From NCBI GenBank assembly GCA_947652605.1, contig OX393577.1:60164108-60228107 (forward strand): DNA of 64,000 nucleotides, read 5' to 3'. Source of the DNA: Elmis aenea. Its lineage: Eukaryota; Arthropoda; Insecta; Coleoptera; Elmidae. The position numbers and the translations under genes are program-made. The notes under the pieces were generated by a model. It had not been told where the DNA came from. It ran no database searches and was given only the letters and a program-made list of their open reading frames with translations. This document shows positions 1 through 10,770 of this stretch, piece by piece. How positions within the stretch are numbered: position 1 is the first letter of the stretch; each line of letters begins with the position of its first letter.

Positions 1-687
1 ACAATCAACAAGTTTACAACTAATGGAAAAGTTTTTTATTATCGATTTATCGGAAACTTTATTCTTAAGAAAAGTAACTCTTAAAATAAGGCCCCTTTAC
101 TGTTGTGAATATTTCTGAAATCGCTAAAATCTGGTATCATATACATTTTTGTGATTTTTTAAAAATCTTCTAAATTAGTTTAGGTATCCTACTTTTATCA
201 AGAATAAATATTTCTCAGAACTTGTTAGTAAAAAACTTTTTCATTTAATAATACTTTTTGAATGACGCTGTATTATAAAGCTGGGCGAATAATAAATAAA
301 TTAGTTGTAAAAGGGAAAATAGTCAAGTTTCTTTAGAAAAAAAAAAATCTTGATTTAAAAAAAAAAAAATTAAAATAAGGATTTTTGATTTTTTTAAATA
401 AAAATCAAGTAGTGCCCAACCCTGCCAAACAATAACCTATAAAGATTTTTGATTTGAAAGTGTTTCTAAAAACGTAGGATACATGGAACCATTTAATTTT
501 TCGCTTGTTTCAAGATTTTGCCAATGTAATCAATTTCTATGATAGTCCATTTTTAAATTTGTCAGCTGCATTATTATTTCATTTTTTTTTTGTGTATCTA
601 GTCTAGACGTAAAAAAATAATAAAAAAACGTTTAGGATTAATGTTTTTAATATAAAAAAAAAACAACAAAAAACAATTATACCTTAT
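1..687. other. AT-rich DNA without a gene
   Basis: No open frame worth reporting. Poly-A/poly-T tracts are dense, especially at 338-400 and 580-660. The stretch ending at 424 reads on the minus strand as CAGGGTTGGGCACTAC followed by AT-rich DNA, which resembles a hAT terminus. I found no convincing partner end or 8-bp duplication, so it is not called as an element. Confidence 0.5.
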
Positions 688-914
688 CAGGGCCTTTTGG
701 AGTAAATGCGAGGCCCGGGTCAAAAACAAGGTTTTTGAGGTCCTTCAAAATAAAAAGCTATAAGGAAAAATATAAAACTTATTGGTTGTTCCATGATATA
801 TGTAATAAAACTGTTACATGTACTTATTATGTATTTTTTTCTAACAGATCAAGTTAAAAATTGACGCCCTAAAACTGTGAGGCCGGGGTATTTGCTACCC
901 TTGCTCCCCCTCTG
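688..914. mobile_element. possible short hAT-like MITE (degenerate)
   Basis: The left end reads CAGGGCCTTTTGGAGTAAAT. The right end, read on the minus strand, starts CAGAGGGGGAGCAAGG and continues with AGCAAATACCCCGG. The two ends align loosely (CAG, then an AGYAAAT block, then CCCGG), and both are preceded by TTAT on their own strand. CAG-GG termini are typical of hAT elements. No direct 8-bp target duplication is visible, so this could also be a chance palindrome. Confidence 0.3.
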
Positions 915-2078
915 ATAAGACCTGCACCTTATGCCACAGTTTTTTCTTGACACAATTTAAAGACTTGCTATATAATTTAAATTTTCCTACTTCTGAAGGT
1001 AAGTAAGTTTAGTTTCATCTTAAATAAATATTAATATTTAAAAAAATAATTGCAGACTGAAAACCATCATTCGCCAAGTTTCTTATGGACCTTTTAATTG
1101 TAAATATTTAATATTTAGTATTCGTTACCTAATCACATGAAAGGGATTTCCCAGTGAGCAATATAATTTAGGTAAATTGTAGATACAATAGATGAAAGAT
1201 CTTTGTCCTAGCCCCCAGTGAGTCGTGTCCAAGCCCACTAGACCACTGACTGGGTGGTAATGGACATGCATCTAAGAAAGTTGATAACATTAAATAACAC
1301 TAGTAGTGTTTCCTATAATAATATAACATTTGCCTCAAAAATTTCGTTTGACACGAAATCCTAGCGTACTTTTCAATGTAAAACGTACACCAGTCCAAAC
1401 ATTTGGCTTGTAAATTAACGCACACGATCGTCAATTTTTGTGTACCAATAGACAATTGAACCTCATTAATAACACGCGACCTAGAAACGAATATTTCAAG
1501 GTGAATTGATTTAAATTATAATAATACGTGATGTTCACTGAGGGCAAAACCATTACGAATTTATTGGTCATAGCAGGCTTTTACCTTGCTCCGGCCCCAG
1601 CCTACTACGGTTTATGTTAAATACATGGTAGTTTATGGTGTCCATAAATGTATCCGACGTCATTTCACTCATTCATAAACGAGCACAGGAAACCGAAATA
1701 AAATTAGCCACGGACGGACAAAATGCAGTAAAAACGAAACAATGAAGAAAAAAACGACTACACTTCGATCAGTTTTTCTTTTGTTTGAGTTAAATAAATA
1801 AATGAAAGTGCACGAACGGTACTAGTTACGCGATGTTAATTTAATTCTCAAGACTCTTAAAATGCGAGAGTATGCTAATGTAAAACAATTGAAATAATAA
1901 TTAGATCTTGAAGGGCAGAAAGCGGATCCGGTAAAAGCATAAGGAAATGAAACTTAAACAACGTGTTATTGTGTAACGCGTTTGTATCTGGCAATTTTTG
2001 CTGTATACTAGTTAAATGTTACGTTATCAGTAGTAATATTACAAGTTGAAAATTATCGGGGGTAATTACACGAGAGCT
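915..2078. other. unassigned intergenic or intronic DNA
   Basis: No reading frame above about 60 codons and no match to a repeat elsewhere in the window. Base composition is AT-rich with a few CpG-containing patches around 1370-1450 and 1570-1740. I see no promoter, RNA gene or repeat that I can support. Confidence 0.5.
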
Positions 2079-2480
2079 TTGTTTTTATCCGGCTAAACTT
2101 GCGTTGCTACGAAAGTTTGGTTGCTAGGAAAGTCGACGAGACAACGCTACTGGTCGCCGAAATTCGTCAAAAAATTATCAAGACCAAAATATTTAATTCT
2201 CGCTCCAAATTTATGTTTTCGACCAATCACAAACTCAGATTTCTTAGAAACGACCAACAAACGCATGAAAATCTGTTAATTGCGAGCGGATATTATCAGT
2301 GTATGATTAAGTTAATTGGTTGTTTTTAAGAAATCTGAGTTTGTTATTGGTCGAAAACGCAAATTTGACAAGAGGATTAACATCTGACAAGGGAATGTAA
2401 AATTATTACCGTGTAATAATGCTCCTATTGGTAGTCTTTAGAAGATTTAAGATTAGTGATTGGTTGAAGACGCAAATTTG
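2079..2480 (-). repeat. dispersed repeat family R1, inverted copy
   Basis: This block is the reverse complement of parts of the repeat at 6953-8645. Shared landmarks are the CTACTGGTCGCCGAAATTCG block (2147-2166), the pair of AACGACCAACAAACGCAT-like and ATTGGTTGTTTTTAAGAAAT segments, and the CTCCTATTGGTAGTC segment (2422-2436). Inside it, about 2218-2258 and 2315-2357 are inverted relative to each other, making a small stem-loop. A 76-residue frame at 2099-2329 lies entirely in this repeat and is not a gene. Confidence 0.8.
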
Positions 2481-4140
2481 TTAGATGCTCCATAAATTCA
2501 CATATTTAGGAAGGTATTTTCTCTTCTCATGAGCGTTCAGTGGTGGCTATTACAGACAAGTAATTAGTTACGTCGATTATTTTTGCATATTAAAATCGAT
2601 TTGCAGCTAAAATTTACTTAATTATAATGTGTTATAATACCCAATGGATAAAATATAACCAAGAGGAACACATTCAGTATCTCTTGGTGTATGTTTGTAG
2701 CCTGTAGCGTACACTAATGGGCTTGCAAACAATTGCCGATCGCGTGAGGTACACATAAAACGCAGAAACTTTTTAAAGAATTTTAATTAAAGTTAATTAA
2801 CATATCAAACGATATATATTAAATAGCCTGTGAATGTAATCGACAAAATCGCAATGGAAACAACAGCTTCGAAACTATAAATATTAAAACAAAAAGAAAT
2901 CATCTATACAGTTCTTTCAGTTGAACTTGTATGGAAGATTTATGAGATATTTATTAGCTATGGAACAAGTAAAAGGAAATCTCAGGCCTAGCAATTGTTT
3001 TAAAATTTTAATTAAACAATTTAATGACGAGCAGAAACAACGTTTGTGATGTAGTGCAAGGTTGAATTAACTATGAAATTGTTTTAGCTTGAACTGTTAA
3101 TTTGAAAGAGAAAAAAAGGAAAGATTTGCAGCCTTAATAAATGCAGTGCGTCATATTTACAACTGGATTGGCTCTAATAAGAATCAAATTATAATTATGA
3201 GAAATAAGTCAACAAAGATTAGTTTTACACAAGAAAACCAAACGGCAAATTTACCTTTGCAAAATGATGTGTGCAGTTTTTTTAAAATTGAAATAATTGT
3301 TGAGATTGAAGAGCTGCTGGCGATTGTTTTTAGAAAATTGTTGTATCCTACCTATTGGAATTATTTTTTAGGTTTTGTAAGAAGATTTTGCTGTAACTTT
3401 CTTTGAACTCTTGAGTTGTGATTTCTAAATAAATGAACTAAAAAAAAGAATAATTTTGCTGGTTTGTTTGGAAAAAATACCAACACTGTTGTGTTAAAAG
3501 AAGAATACAGTAAAGTTAAAAATCTTTTGTTTTTAAACAAAAGAACGTAGTTGTATATTAGCTATACCTTTAATATGATCTGTTAATTTCGATAATACAA
3601 CTTCCAAGGAGCCCCAGGCAAACGGACAAGTCGTAACCTGCGTTGTCCATGAATGACTCGCGATATAGCACCATCGCAGACGCCTGGGAATGTCATTGAA
3701 TGAAACCACTGTCCACACCTGTGTACTACACTACTACCTCCTCTCTGTCCTACTTCCGGTAGTCAGCTTTTCAATGAAAGTATTGAAATTGCCGCACTTC
3801 ACATACTGTGATAGTACTTTCTACCACGCTATGGTTAACACTACTAGCTGCAACGGCCCACATATTATGGGTTATGGTCGTCCTTGTTATACAATAATTA
3901 CGTGGTACGTACGTATGTACATACGTTTTTTTTTTCCCGCTGGAAATTGCACACCGGAAACGGCGTTTTAAAGCTAACACATTTTTGCAACATACGAACG
4001 ACATACAAAAATACATTGGAAAGGGTGGATGTTAACAAATGTAGATGCTTTCACAGTACGATTCATGATTCTACGCATAATTATGTACATTAAAATAACG
4101 CAAGTTGTGTTTAATGTTTAATGCATAAAAATATGCTGTA
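2481..4140. other. unassigned DNA with short open frames only
   Basis: Frames of 60-93 codons occur on both strands around 3533-4093, overlapping one another, with no recognisable domain, codon pattern or start context. The segment 3690-3970 is richer in CpG than its surroundings and could hold a promoter or a short exon, but nothing in it decides that. No repeat shared with the rest of the window was recognised. Confidence 0.45.
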
Positions 4141-4620
4141 AAACCTTTGGATCGAAAATATAAATTTGGAGAGGGAATTCAATATTTTGATCTTGATAAT
4201 TTTTGACGAATTTCGGCGACCAGTAGCGTTATTTTAATATAGATTAAACCACACCCCTATAGCACCACTCTGACAGAACCTACTCGTAAAATTTGACATA
4301 ACATAAATTAATATGACAGGTAGGTTAGGTGAAGGAAATTTTCTGACAAAATATAACTCGTCCATTGCAAATAATCAATAATTTTTGATCAATTTTCACT
4401 TAGGTATGCGAGTTGAATCAGAAAAATTAACTCGTGCACTCGTGTTTTTTTTCCAAGCTCAACTTGCATTCGGGCATATTTACCAAAAATTATCGATAAT
4501 TTTCAATGCACTTGTTATATTACTACTGACAATTGAGTCTGGAACAGAAAACCCAAATGTAGCTTTAGTTATTTTGTACAGAATTATGCACAGCGTCACA
4601 GAATTTTAAATATAACGATG
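4141..4620 (+). repeat. dispersed repeat family R1, direct copy
   Basis: Same order of blocks as 7640-8130: an AATATAAATTTGGAGAGGG start, the TTTCGGCGACCAGTAGCGTT block, TAGATTAAACCACACCCC, GTAGGTTAGGTGAAGGAAAT, ATATAACTCG, and the block ending in CAATGCACTTGTTATATTAC. The copy stops before the 203-bp tandem monomers. The 74-residue frame at 4385-4609 lies within the repeat and is not treated as a gene. Confidence 0.8.
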
Positions 4621-6952
4621 CTTTTTGAGAAACGATCACAATTCTTCTTAGAAAATCGTTGCACTTATAAGTTTTGATTTAAATAAATTAAAACTGCCTA
4701 GAAAGAAGAAAGTCGCTATCGTAGGAGATGGTCATTTGTTACCCTCTTGGGAAAAAAAAATAACGAAGAGAAACCTAGCATTGAAAAAGTTTGCAAAGTT
4801 GTTGGTCGTGACATTTCTCTGCTATCGACTTTTGTTCACATAAAAGTGTAATTTTTAAAAATTGTTTTTACGCTTAGTTATTAGTTTATTGTTTTCTTGA
4901 GCGAGCTGGATGCAGTGGTACAGGTGTAAGCGCACAGGACGTCATCTGGTGGCCGGAACGGGAAGTGACGTGTCTAGCGCCACTACCGTGACCGGACAAG
5001 AGGAAGCGTGTGTTTTATGCAGTGATTTGCCTTGTCGGCACTAGCCACTGCCCTGCCTGCCCACTACCCACTAAGGTGACAAGATTTTACAGCAGGATGT
5101 GAACAATTTATTCCTAGGGTTGAACACGACAATTGCATAAAACAAAAAATCATAATCAACGCCGCCAGATACTAATTCTGTTTTAACGATGCTATGACAA
5201 TAAAAACCATTGGTTGTTGTACGTTGTTGATTGGCACCTGGTGTCTACTTTATTCTCCAAGGCGAAGAAAATATTGACAATTGCCTAAAACGCGCAGGAA
5301 TGGACAGAAACGAAGCTGTCTAAGCTATGTTAGGCCAAAGTACTTAGTTTTTAAAACGATAGAGACTAGAGACCAACACTGATGACAAGTTTTGCCTCAA
5401 TTCTTAGAGAAAAAAATTGGTCGCTAACTGACTGCAGTATGACATCAAATCGGATAAGAATGTTTGGATTTTCAAAGAATAATCACCTCATCCGTTGATC
5501 AAATGGTTTGAGAAAACTATACAGACAAGTACCTCTTCTGTATTAGCCCAAAATGGGAGAAGAAAAATGAATTCCAATTCGTACGACAATATTAAACTTA
5601 ACTTGGTTTAATTTGTACTTAAATTGGTCCTTGCGCATTTATTTCATCAGAAGCATTTAAAACAAATGCAAACCTAATAAGGGCAACAGTTTTGATAAAG
5701 AAAATTACAATTAGTAAAGTATTGCTTAATGCGTTTTATTATTAACTTTCGCGTTGTTTAATATATTACGATGAATCACAAAGGGTATTGGAACGAGAAA
5801 ATAAGAACTTTTAGCAAAGTTTAATTAGTATTGTAATATCTGTGACTTCATCACTGGAAATTAAATATGTTCCACAATACAGCTACTACAAAAAAAAAAT
5901 ATACAACTTTACTACGATTTACAAAAAGCCAAACAATCAGATTTAGTTACTCACCACATAACACCTCAGTAATAAAACTGTACAAATTTACTTTAACGTG
6001 CATTTAAAAGAGTTGAACGTGTCAGTTCGAAAGTATTTTCCTTTTTATGTTCAAACACGGTTTGTATATTTTAAACACAGTAGTAAGTTAAAATTCCGGC
6101 CAGTGCAAATATGATTAAACTCGCTAACATCAATGACATTCCACCGGAGTCCAATGCACTGTGTACTTCACTCATTCATAAATGTGCCCGACCATGCAAC
6201 GGCGTTCACCGAATGCACTCTGTGTCACGTTAAAAACTGCAAGCGTTTATTACATAAAAGTGCACTTCATTAAAATGAGTTTGTGCGACAATCTGTAGCC
6301 GGGAAGAACGTTTAACTAACACCTGGATGTTACATTAGCGAGTACAAGTACCTTGAAATGAATTCAACCACACAAGCGATTGTTATATTTATTTACTTAA
6401 TTGGTTTACGTATGAATTTAAAAAAAAAAACATTGACAATGGATTACGTGCGATGCGTCCGAAAAAGTAATTCAAATGACTCGACGAAAAACGTAGATAA
6501 TTGTAAATTTGATACAAAAACAGTGGTTACAGGAGTCTGCTTGTTATTTTGCTAAACCTGGTGCAAAAAGCCACTACTAAATAAATAAACTCTTGTTTTA
6601 TTGATGCCCTTAAATCAATTTTGATAATAATAATAATTGTGACTTTCGATTCCAAGTGAAGTTGACGGGAATTTCAAATACAAATTTTTAATGCTCTGAC
6701 ATCGAAACACTCTATATATTTATTTGTTCATTGTATAATATTATAATTATTTTACAGTATTAATTACGAAATTTGTCAACTAGTATATACGTATCTACTG
6801 GTGGAAAAAATGTAAAAAAAAGATAATCCATGAGAAATTAAAAAGTTAACTATCGCGTCTCAAAATCTAAGCGAAGTGGGTAAATTTTAACAACGCCATC
6901 CGATAAAGGCCTTTAGTTATCCTACCCCTATCAAATTTCTAATTTTTAATGC
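4621..6952. other. unassigned DNA with one GC-rich island
   Basis: About 4905-5090 is clearly richer in G+C than the rest of the region and contains several CpG and CCACTGCC-like blocks. It could be a short untranslated exon, a promoter or the relic of a repeat. I see no tRNA-like B box and no long frame. The rest, to 6952, is AT-rich with no supportable feature. A 65-codon frame at 6358-6555 has no recognisable content. Confidence 0.45.
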
Positions 6953-7565
6953 TGAAAATTTCTTTCACCCGTCAAATTTGCGTTTTCAACCAATCACTAA
7001 TCTTAAATCTTCTAGAGACTACCAATAGGAGCATTATTACACAGTAATACTTTTACAGTCCCCTGTCAGATGTTGCTCCTCCTGCCAAATTTGCGTTTTC
7101 GACAAATAAAAAATTCGGATTTCCTAGAAACTACCAACAAACATAATCATACACTGAAAATTCCCTTCACCTGTCAAATTTGCGTTTTCAACCAATCACT
7201 AATCTTAAATCTTTTAGAGACTACCAATAGGAGCAATATTACACGGTAATAATTTTACATTACTCTGCCAGGAGTTGATCCTCCTGTCAAATTTGCGTTT
7301 TCGATCAATAACAAACTCAGATTTCCTTTAAACGGCCAATAAACATAATCATACACTGATAATTCCCTTCACCTGTCAAATTTGCGTTTTCAACCAATCA
7401 ATAATCTTAAATCTTTTAGAGACTACCAATAGGAGCAATATTACACGGTAATAATTTTACATTCTTCTGCCAGGAGTTGATCCTCCTGTCAAATTTGCGT
7501 TTTCGACCAATAACAAACTCAGATTTCCTAGAAACGACCAACAAACATAATCATATACACTGATA
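6953..7565 (+). repeat. tandem array, about 203-bp monomer, three units (family R1)
   Basis: Three consecutive units begin at 6953, 7155 and 7358 with TGAAAATTYCTTTCACC or TGATAATTCCCTTCACC. Each carries GTCAAATTTGCGTTTTC twice, first before AACCAATCACTAATC and then before GACCAATAACAAACTC, and each ends with ACATAATCATACACTG. Each monomer therefore holds two diverged half-repeats of about 100 bp. The period is 202-203 bp. Unit 1 is the most diverged. Internal tandem monomers flanked by non-tandem arms are known in Helentron/DINE-type elements and in satellite-like transposons; which applies here is not decided. Confidence 0.85.
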
Positions 7566-8645
7566 CCTAATATCCTTTTCGCAATTAACAGATTTTTATG
7601 CGTTTATCGGTCGTTTCTAAGAAATCCGAGTTTGTGATTGGTCGGAAATATAAATTAGGAGAGGGAATTAAATATTTTGGTGGAAATTTTTTTGACGAAT
7701 TTCGGCGACCAGTAGCGTTACTTTAATATAGATTAAACCACACCCCTGACACACCACTCTGACAGTACTTGTAAAATTTGACATAACAGATTATGTATGT
7801 ACCTAAATACTATTTGGTTCATTAATTGTTATTAAACTATAATTCTTGAATCAAAAATTAGTTATAAATGATCTATTAATAATAACAATCGCAGTAAGTA
7901 GTAGGTATACTTTAATTTATCTAAATTAAACAACATTTTAATTTGGCAGATAGGTTAGGTGAAGGAAATTTTCTGACAAAATATAACTCGTGGATTGCAA
8001 ATAATCTATAATTTTTGACAAATCTTCACTCATGCAAGTTGAAGCTGAAAAAATCACTCGTGCACTAACTTGCATTCGGGAATATTTACCAAAAATTATC
8101 GATAATTTTCAATGCACTTGTTATATTACTACTGAAAATTCCCTTCACCTGTCAAATTTGCGTTTTCAACCAATCACTAATCTTAAATCTTTTAAAGACT
8201 ACCAATAGGAGCAATATTACACGGTAATAATTTTACATTACTCTGCCAGGAGTTGATCCTCCTGTCAAATTTGCGTTTTCGACCAATAACAAACTCAGAT
8301 TTCCTTTAAACAACCAACAAACATAATCATACACTGATAATATCCTTTTCGCAATTATCAGATTTTCATGCGTTTATTGGTTGTTTTAAAAAAATCTTAG
8401 TTTGTGATTCGTCGAAAATATAAATTTAGAGAGGCAATTAAATATTTTGGTCTTGATAATTTTTTGACGAATTTCGGCGACCAGTAGCTTTACTTTAATG
8501 TGGATTAAACCACACCCCTGACGCACCACTCTGACAGTACTTGTAAAATTTGACATAATATACATTTAATTTGACAGGTAGGTTAGGTGAAGGAAATTTT
8601 CTGACAAAATATAACTCGAGCATTGCAAATAATCTATAATTTATA
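7566..8645 (+). repeat. second higher-order unit of family R1
   Basis: After the array comes a linker (7566-7780) with CGGCGACCAGTAGCGTTACT and TAGATTAAACCACACCCC. Next are about 165 bp of unrelated AT-rich DNA (7785-7945), a leader block (7948-8127), one more 203-bp monomer (8128-8330), and then the linker and leader start again (8331-8645). The order monomer, linker, leader, monomer, linker, leader shows a higher-order duplication of roughly 1 kb, one copy of which was interrupted. Confidence 0.75.
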
Positions 8646-9582
8646 AAACTTTGCAAATCACAAAATAAATAATTTGCAAGCTTTATCAGCTGTTCGCTTT
8701 TTATACGAAAAAATAAGCTTGGCCTGGCATGGCTGTGACATTATGGTGAAAGTCACATAGTCAAAACAAATAAAAATAATACTTGGTTTAAGACAGTGGT
8801 GGCCTTATTTACATATACAAGACCAGCCCCCCCTAACTGTGGCCCCATTTAACACCAACAGCCAATCGACAACTTTTTACAAGGTGCTCTGTACTTTTAA
8901 TATCAAATAAACAAATAAAAATGCTAGGGCGAAATCAACTGAATCAATGTTACAACTCGTTAATCTTGATATTTATTTCTATTACAAGCACATTTAAATA
9001 TGTTTCTTTGGAACTTGTAATTTTCTACAACGAAAACTAAAATCAAGTTACCAAATCGTCTACGTTTCTTATCGCAGAACAACTGCACCGTTTTTTTTTT
9101 TGTATCAATAAAAGCGTAGCCAATAACATACAATTACTAACAACCGACAATTTTACCTGCATGACGTTATTTTTCCAACGATTATCCCGCAATAACGCTT
9201 AAAATAAAAACGTTATGCTAACAAATTGTTTGCCGAAACCTGCAATTGTTTCGACCCGGCAACAATATTACTTGAATATGCTATGTAAATGTTTAGGTCA
9301 TTAGCAGATAAGCCCCAGTCCAACTGGCGCACCTACAGCTATCCTGAAAAAAGGATTATACATCACGAATAAACAAATCCTTTAAAAAAAGGCTGAATTA
9401 AAACAAACCGATGCAGACGCAGATATTCCACGTGTTTTTCGACCGTTATTATAACTTATGATGTTATTTATATCATTATATCAATATGATATGCAAGCAC
9501 CACACGTGGTTTTAACGCTCTATGGACGTGTAAGATAATCAATTTTTTTTTGACGACTACAGAGGTTTAAATTAAAACATTA
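8646..9582. other. unassigned AT-rich DNA
   Basis: Nothing supportable. There is a CAGTGGTGGCCTTATT sequence at 8796 that resembles a hAT terminus, followed by a C-rich run near 8826, but no partner end or target duplication was found. Confidence 0.45.
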
Positions 9583-9970
9583 AAATTAATTACCGATATT
9601 TTTCGTCGATAAATAATCTAAACTAGCAATCTATGTTGTACTGTATAATTTTAAAATAAAACAATTAACGCACGTGTAAAATTTTCAACTTTTCCAGTTG
9701 TGGACGCGTCCGATTTAAATAAGACGCACATTTGTGGATAAACTGCTGACTTAATTGACATTGGGGAAGAAAATTAATTAAGGATATTTTTTCGTTGATA
9801 AATGATCTAAACTACCAATCTCTGTTGCGCTGAATAATTTTACAAAAAAAAAAAAAAAAAATGAACGCACGTGTAAATTTTCAACTTTTCCAGTTGTGGA
9901 CGCGTCCGATTTAAATAAGACGAACATTTGTGAATGAACTGCTGACTTAATTGACATTGGGGAAGAAAAT
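9583..9970 (+). repeat. tandem duplication, two units of about 190 bp
   Basis: Unit 1 (about 9583-9771) and unit 2 (about 9772-9970) share the order GATATTTTTCG, GATAAATRATCTAAACTA, AACGCACGTGTAAA, TTTTCAACTTTTCCAGTTG, TGGACGCGTCCGATTTAAAT, and GACATTGGGGAAGAAAAT. They differ mainly by an expanded A-run in unit 2 (9843-9861). The block contains CACGTG and ACGCGT palindromes. A 67-codon minus-strand frame across unit 2 passes through the A-run and is not a gene. Confidence 0.85.
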
Positions 9971-10347
9971 GACATTTTCAATTTTATTCCAGAGAAAAAA
10001 CTTCTAAAACTTCTGAAGATGGTAAGCGGATGACCTGCCTGTAAATCATACTTCCAATTACGTGTTTTCTTTCTAATTATCCCATAAAGTCAATGGGAAA
10101 CATCTACACATTTCGGCCAAGTTTGATAGCTCTAGCTTAAACGGCTAGGACGTAATCAATTTTTTGATTGTTTTGTCTTGCAACTTTGGAGGTCTCTAAC
10201 TTTGAAAGGAAGCATTTTCGGATAACGAAATATTTGACAAATGATCACCATTTTCACTCAAGAATATGCACCTACTTTTTGGCGGTGTATAATGGGGACA
10301 CCCTGTATTTAAATATACCTAGATCAACAAAGGACAAATACATTACA
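9971..10347. other. gene-free stretch with a solitary transposon terminus
   Basis: The sequence GGGGACACCCTGTATTTAA near 10290-10308 matches the right terminus of the CAGGGTGTCCC palindromic elements seen at 13726-15269 and 54826-55957. The partner end was not found, so this looks like a truncated or decayed copy. Confidence 0.45.
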
Positions 10348-10770
10348 AATATGATTTTTTCTACGACCACTAATGTAAATGACTCTTACCGTACAGCCTG
10401 CATGCATAGTAAGTGGATCCTTACGCACGGTGAGCAAAAATCACAGTTTTTAAAAGAAATGATCAAAATAGACTCACGTCAAACTTCCTGCATGCCTAGT
10501 AAGTGAGTTATAACGCACGGCAAGCAAAACGCACACTTGTCTAGAAACGTCAGAGTAGGCTTACATCAAAACTGACAAGACAACGTAATTACATCTGTAT
10601 ATTAACCAAAAAGCCGTTAAAATCGTAGGTATTATGTGATCGTAGAAAAAGTATGCTACATAACACGAGTTGTAAAGCAATTACGCACTCGTCGCTACGC
10701 GGTTCCGAGCGCAACTTTTCCACTCGTGCGTCGTATGCTTCTGACAACTCTTGTTATGTAATATATCCCT
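10348..10770 (+). repeat. interspersed hairpin repeat H, copy A
   Basis: It shares about 280 bp with 42452-42730 in the opposite orientation. Common blocks are TTTTTCTACGACCACTAATG, TACCGTACAGCCTGCATGC, AAAAAGCCGTTAAAAT, TATTATGTGATCGTAGAAAA, and AGTTGTAAAGCAATTACGCA. The right part folds back: the stretch around 10654-10690 pairs with 10715-10765 around a CACTCG...CGAGTG-type loop. Copy A has an extra internal duplication of the TGCATGCATAGTAAGTG segment (10400 and 10490). The 112-codon frame 10168-10506 overlaps it and is not a gene. Confidence 0.75.

Noticed and set aside
385..424. hAT-like terminus CAGGGTTGGGCAC on the minus strand
   Set aside because: No partner end or 8-bp duplication; the only candidate partner (CTGGGCGAA at about 280) is too weak.
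4905..5090. Possible tRNA or tRNA-derived SINE in a GC-rich island
   Set aside because: An A-box-like GCAGTGGTAC is present but there is no B box (GGTTCGANTCC) and no cloverleaf.
6953..7565. CRISPR-like regular repeats
   Set aside because: The repeat unit is contiguous 203-bp tandem DNA without spacers, in a eukaryotic context.
10168..10506. 112-codon plus-strand frame
   Set aside because: Its second half is the dispersed hairpin repeat H, and it has no recognisable domain.
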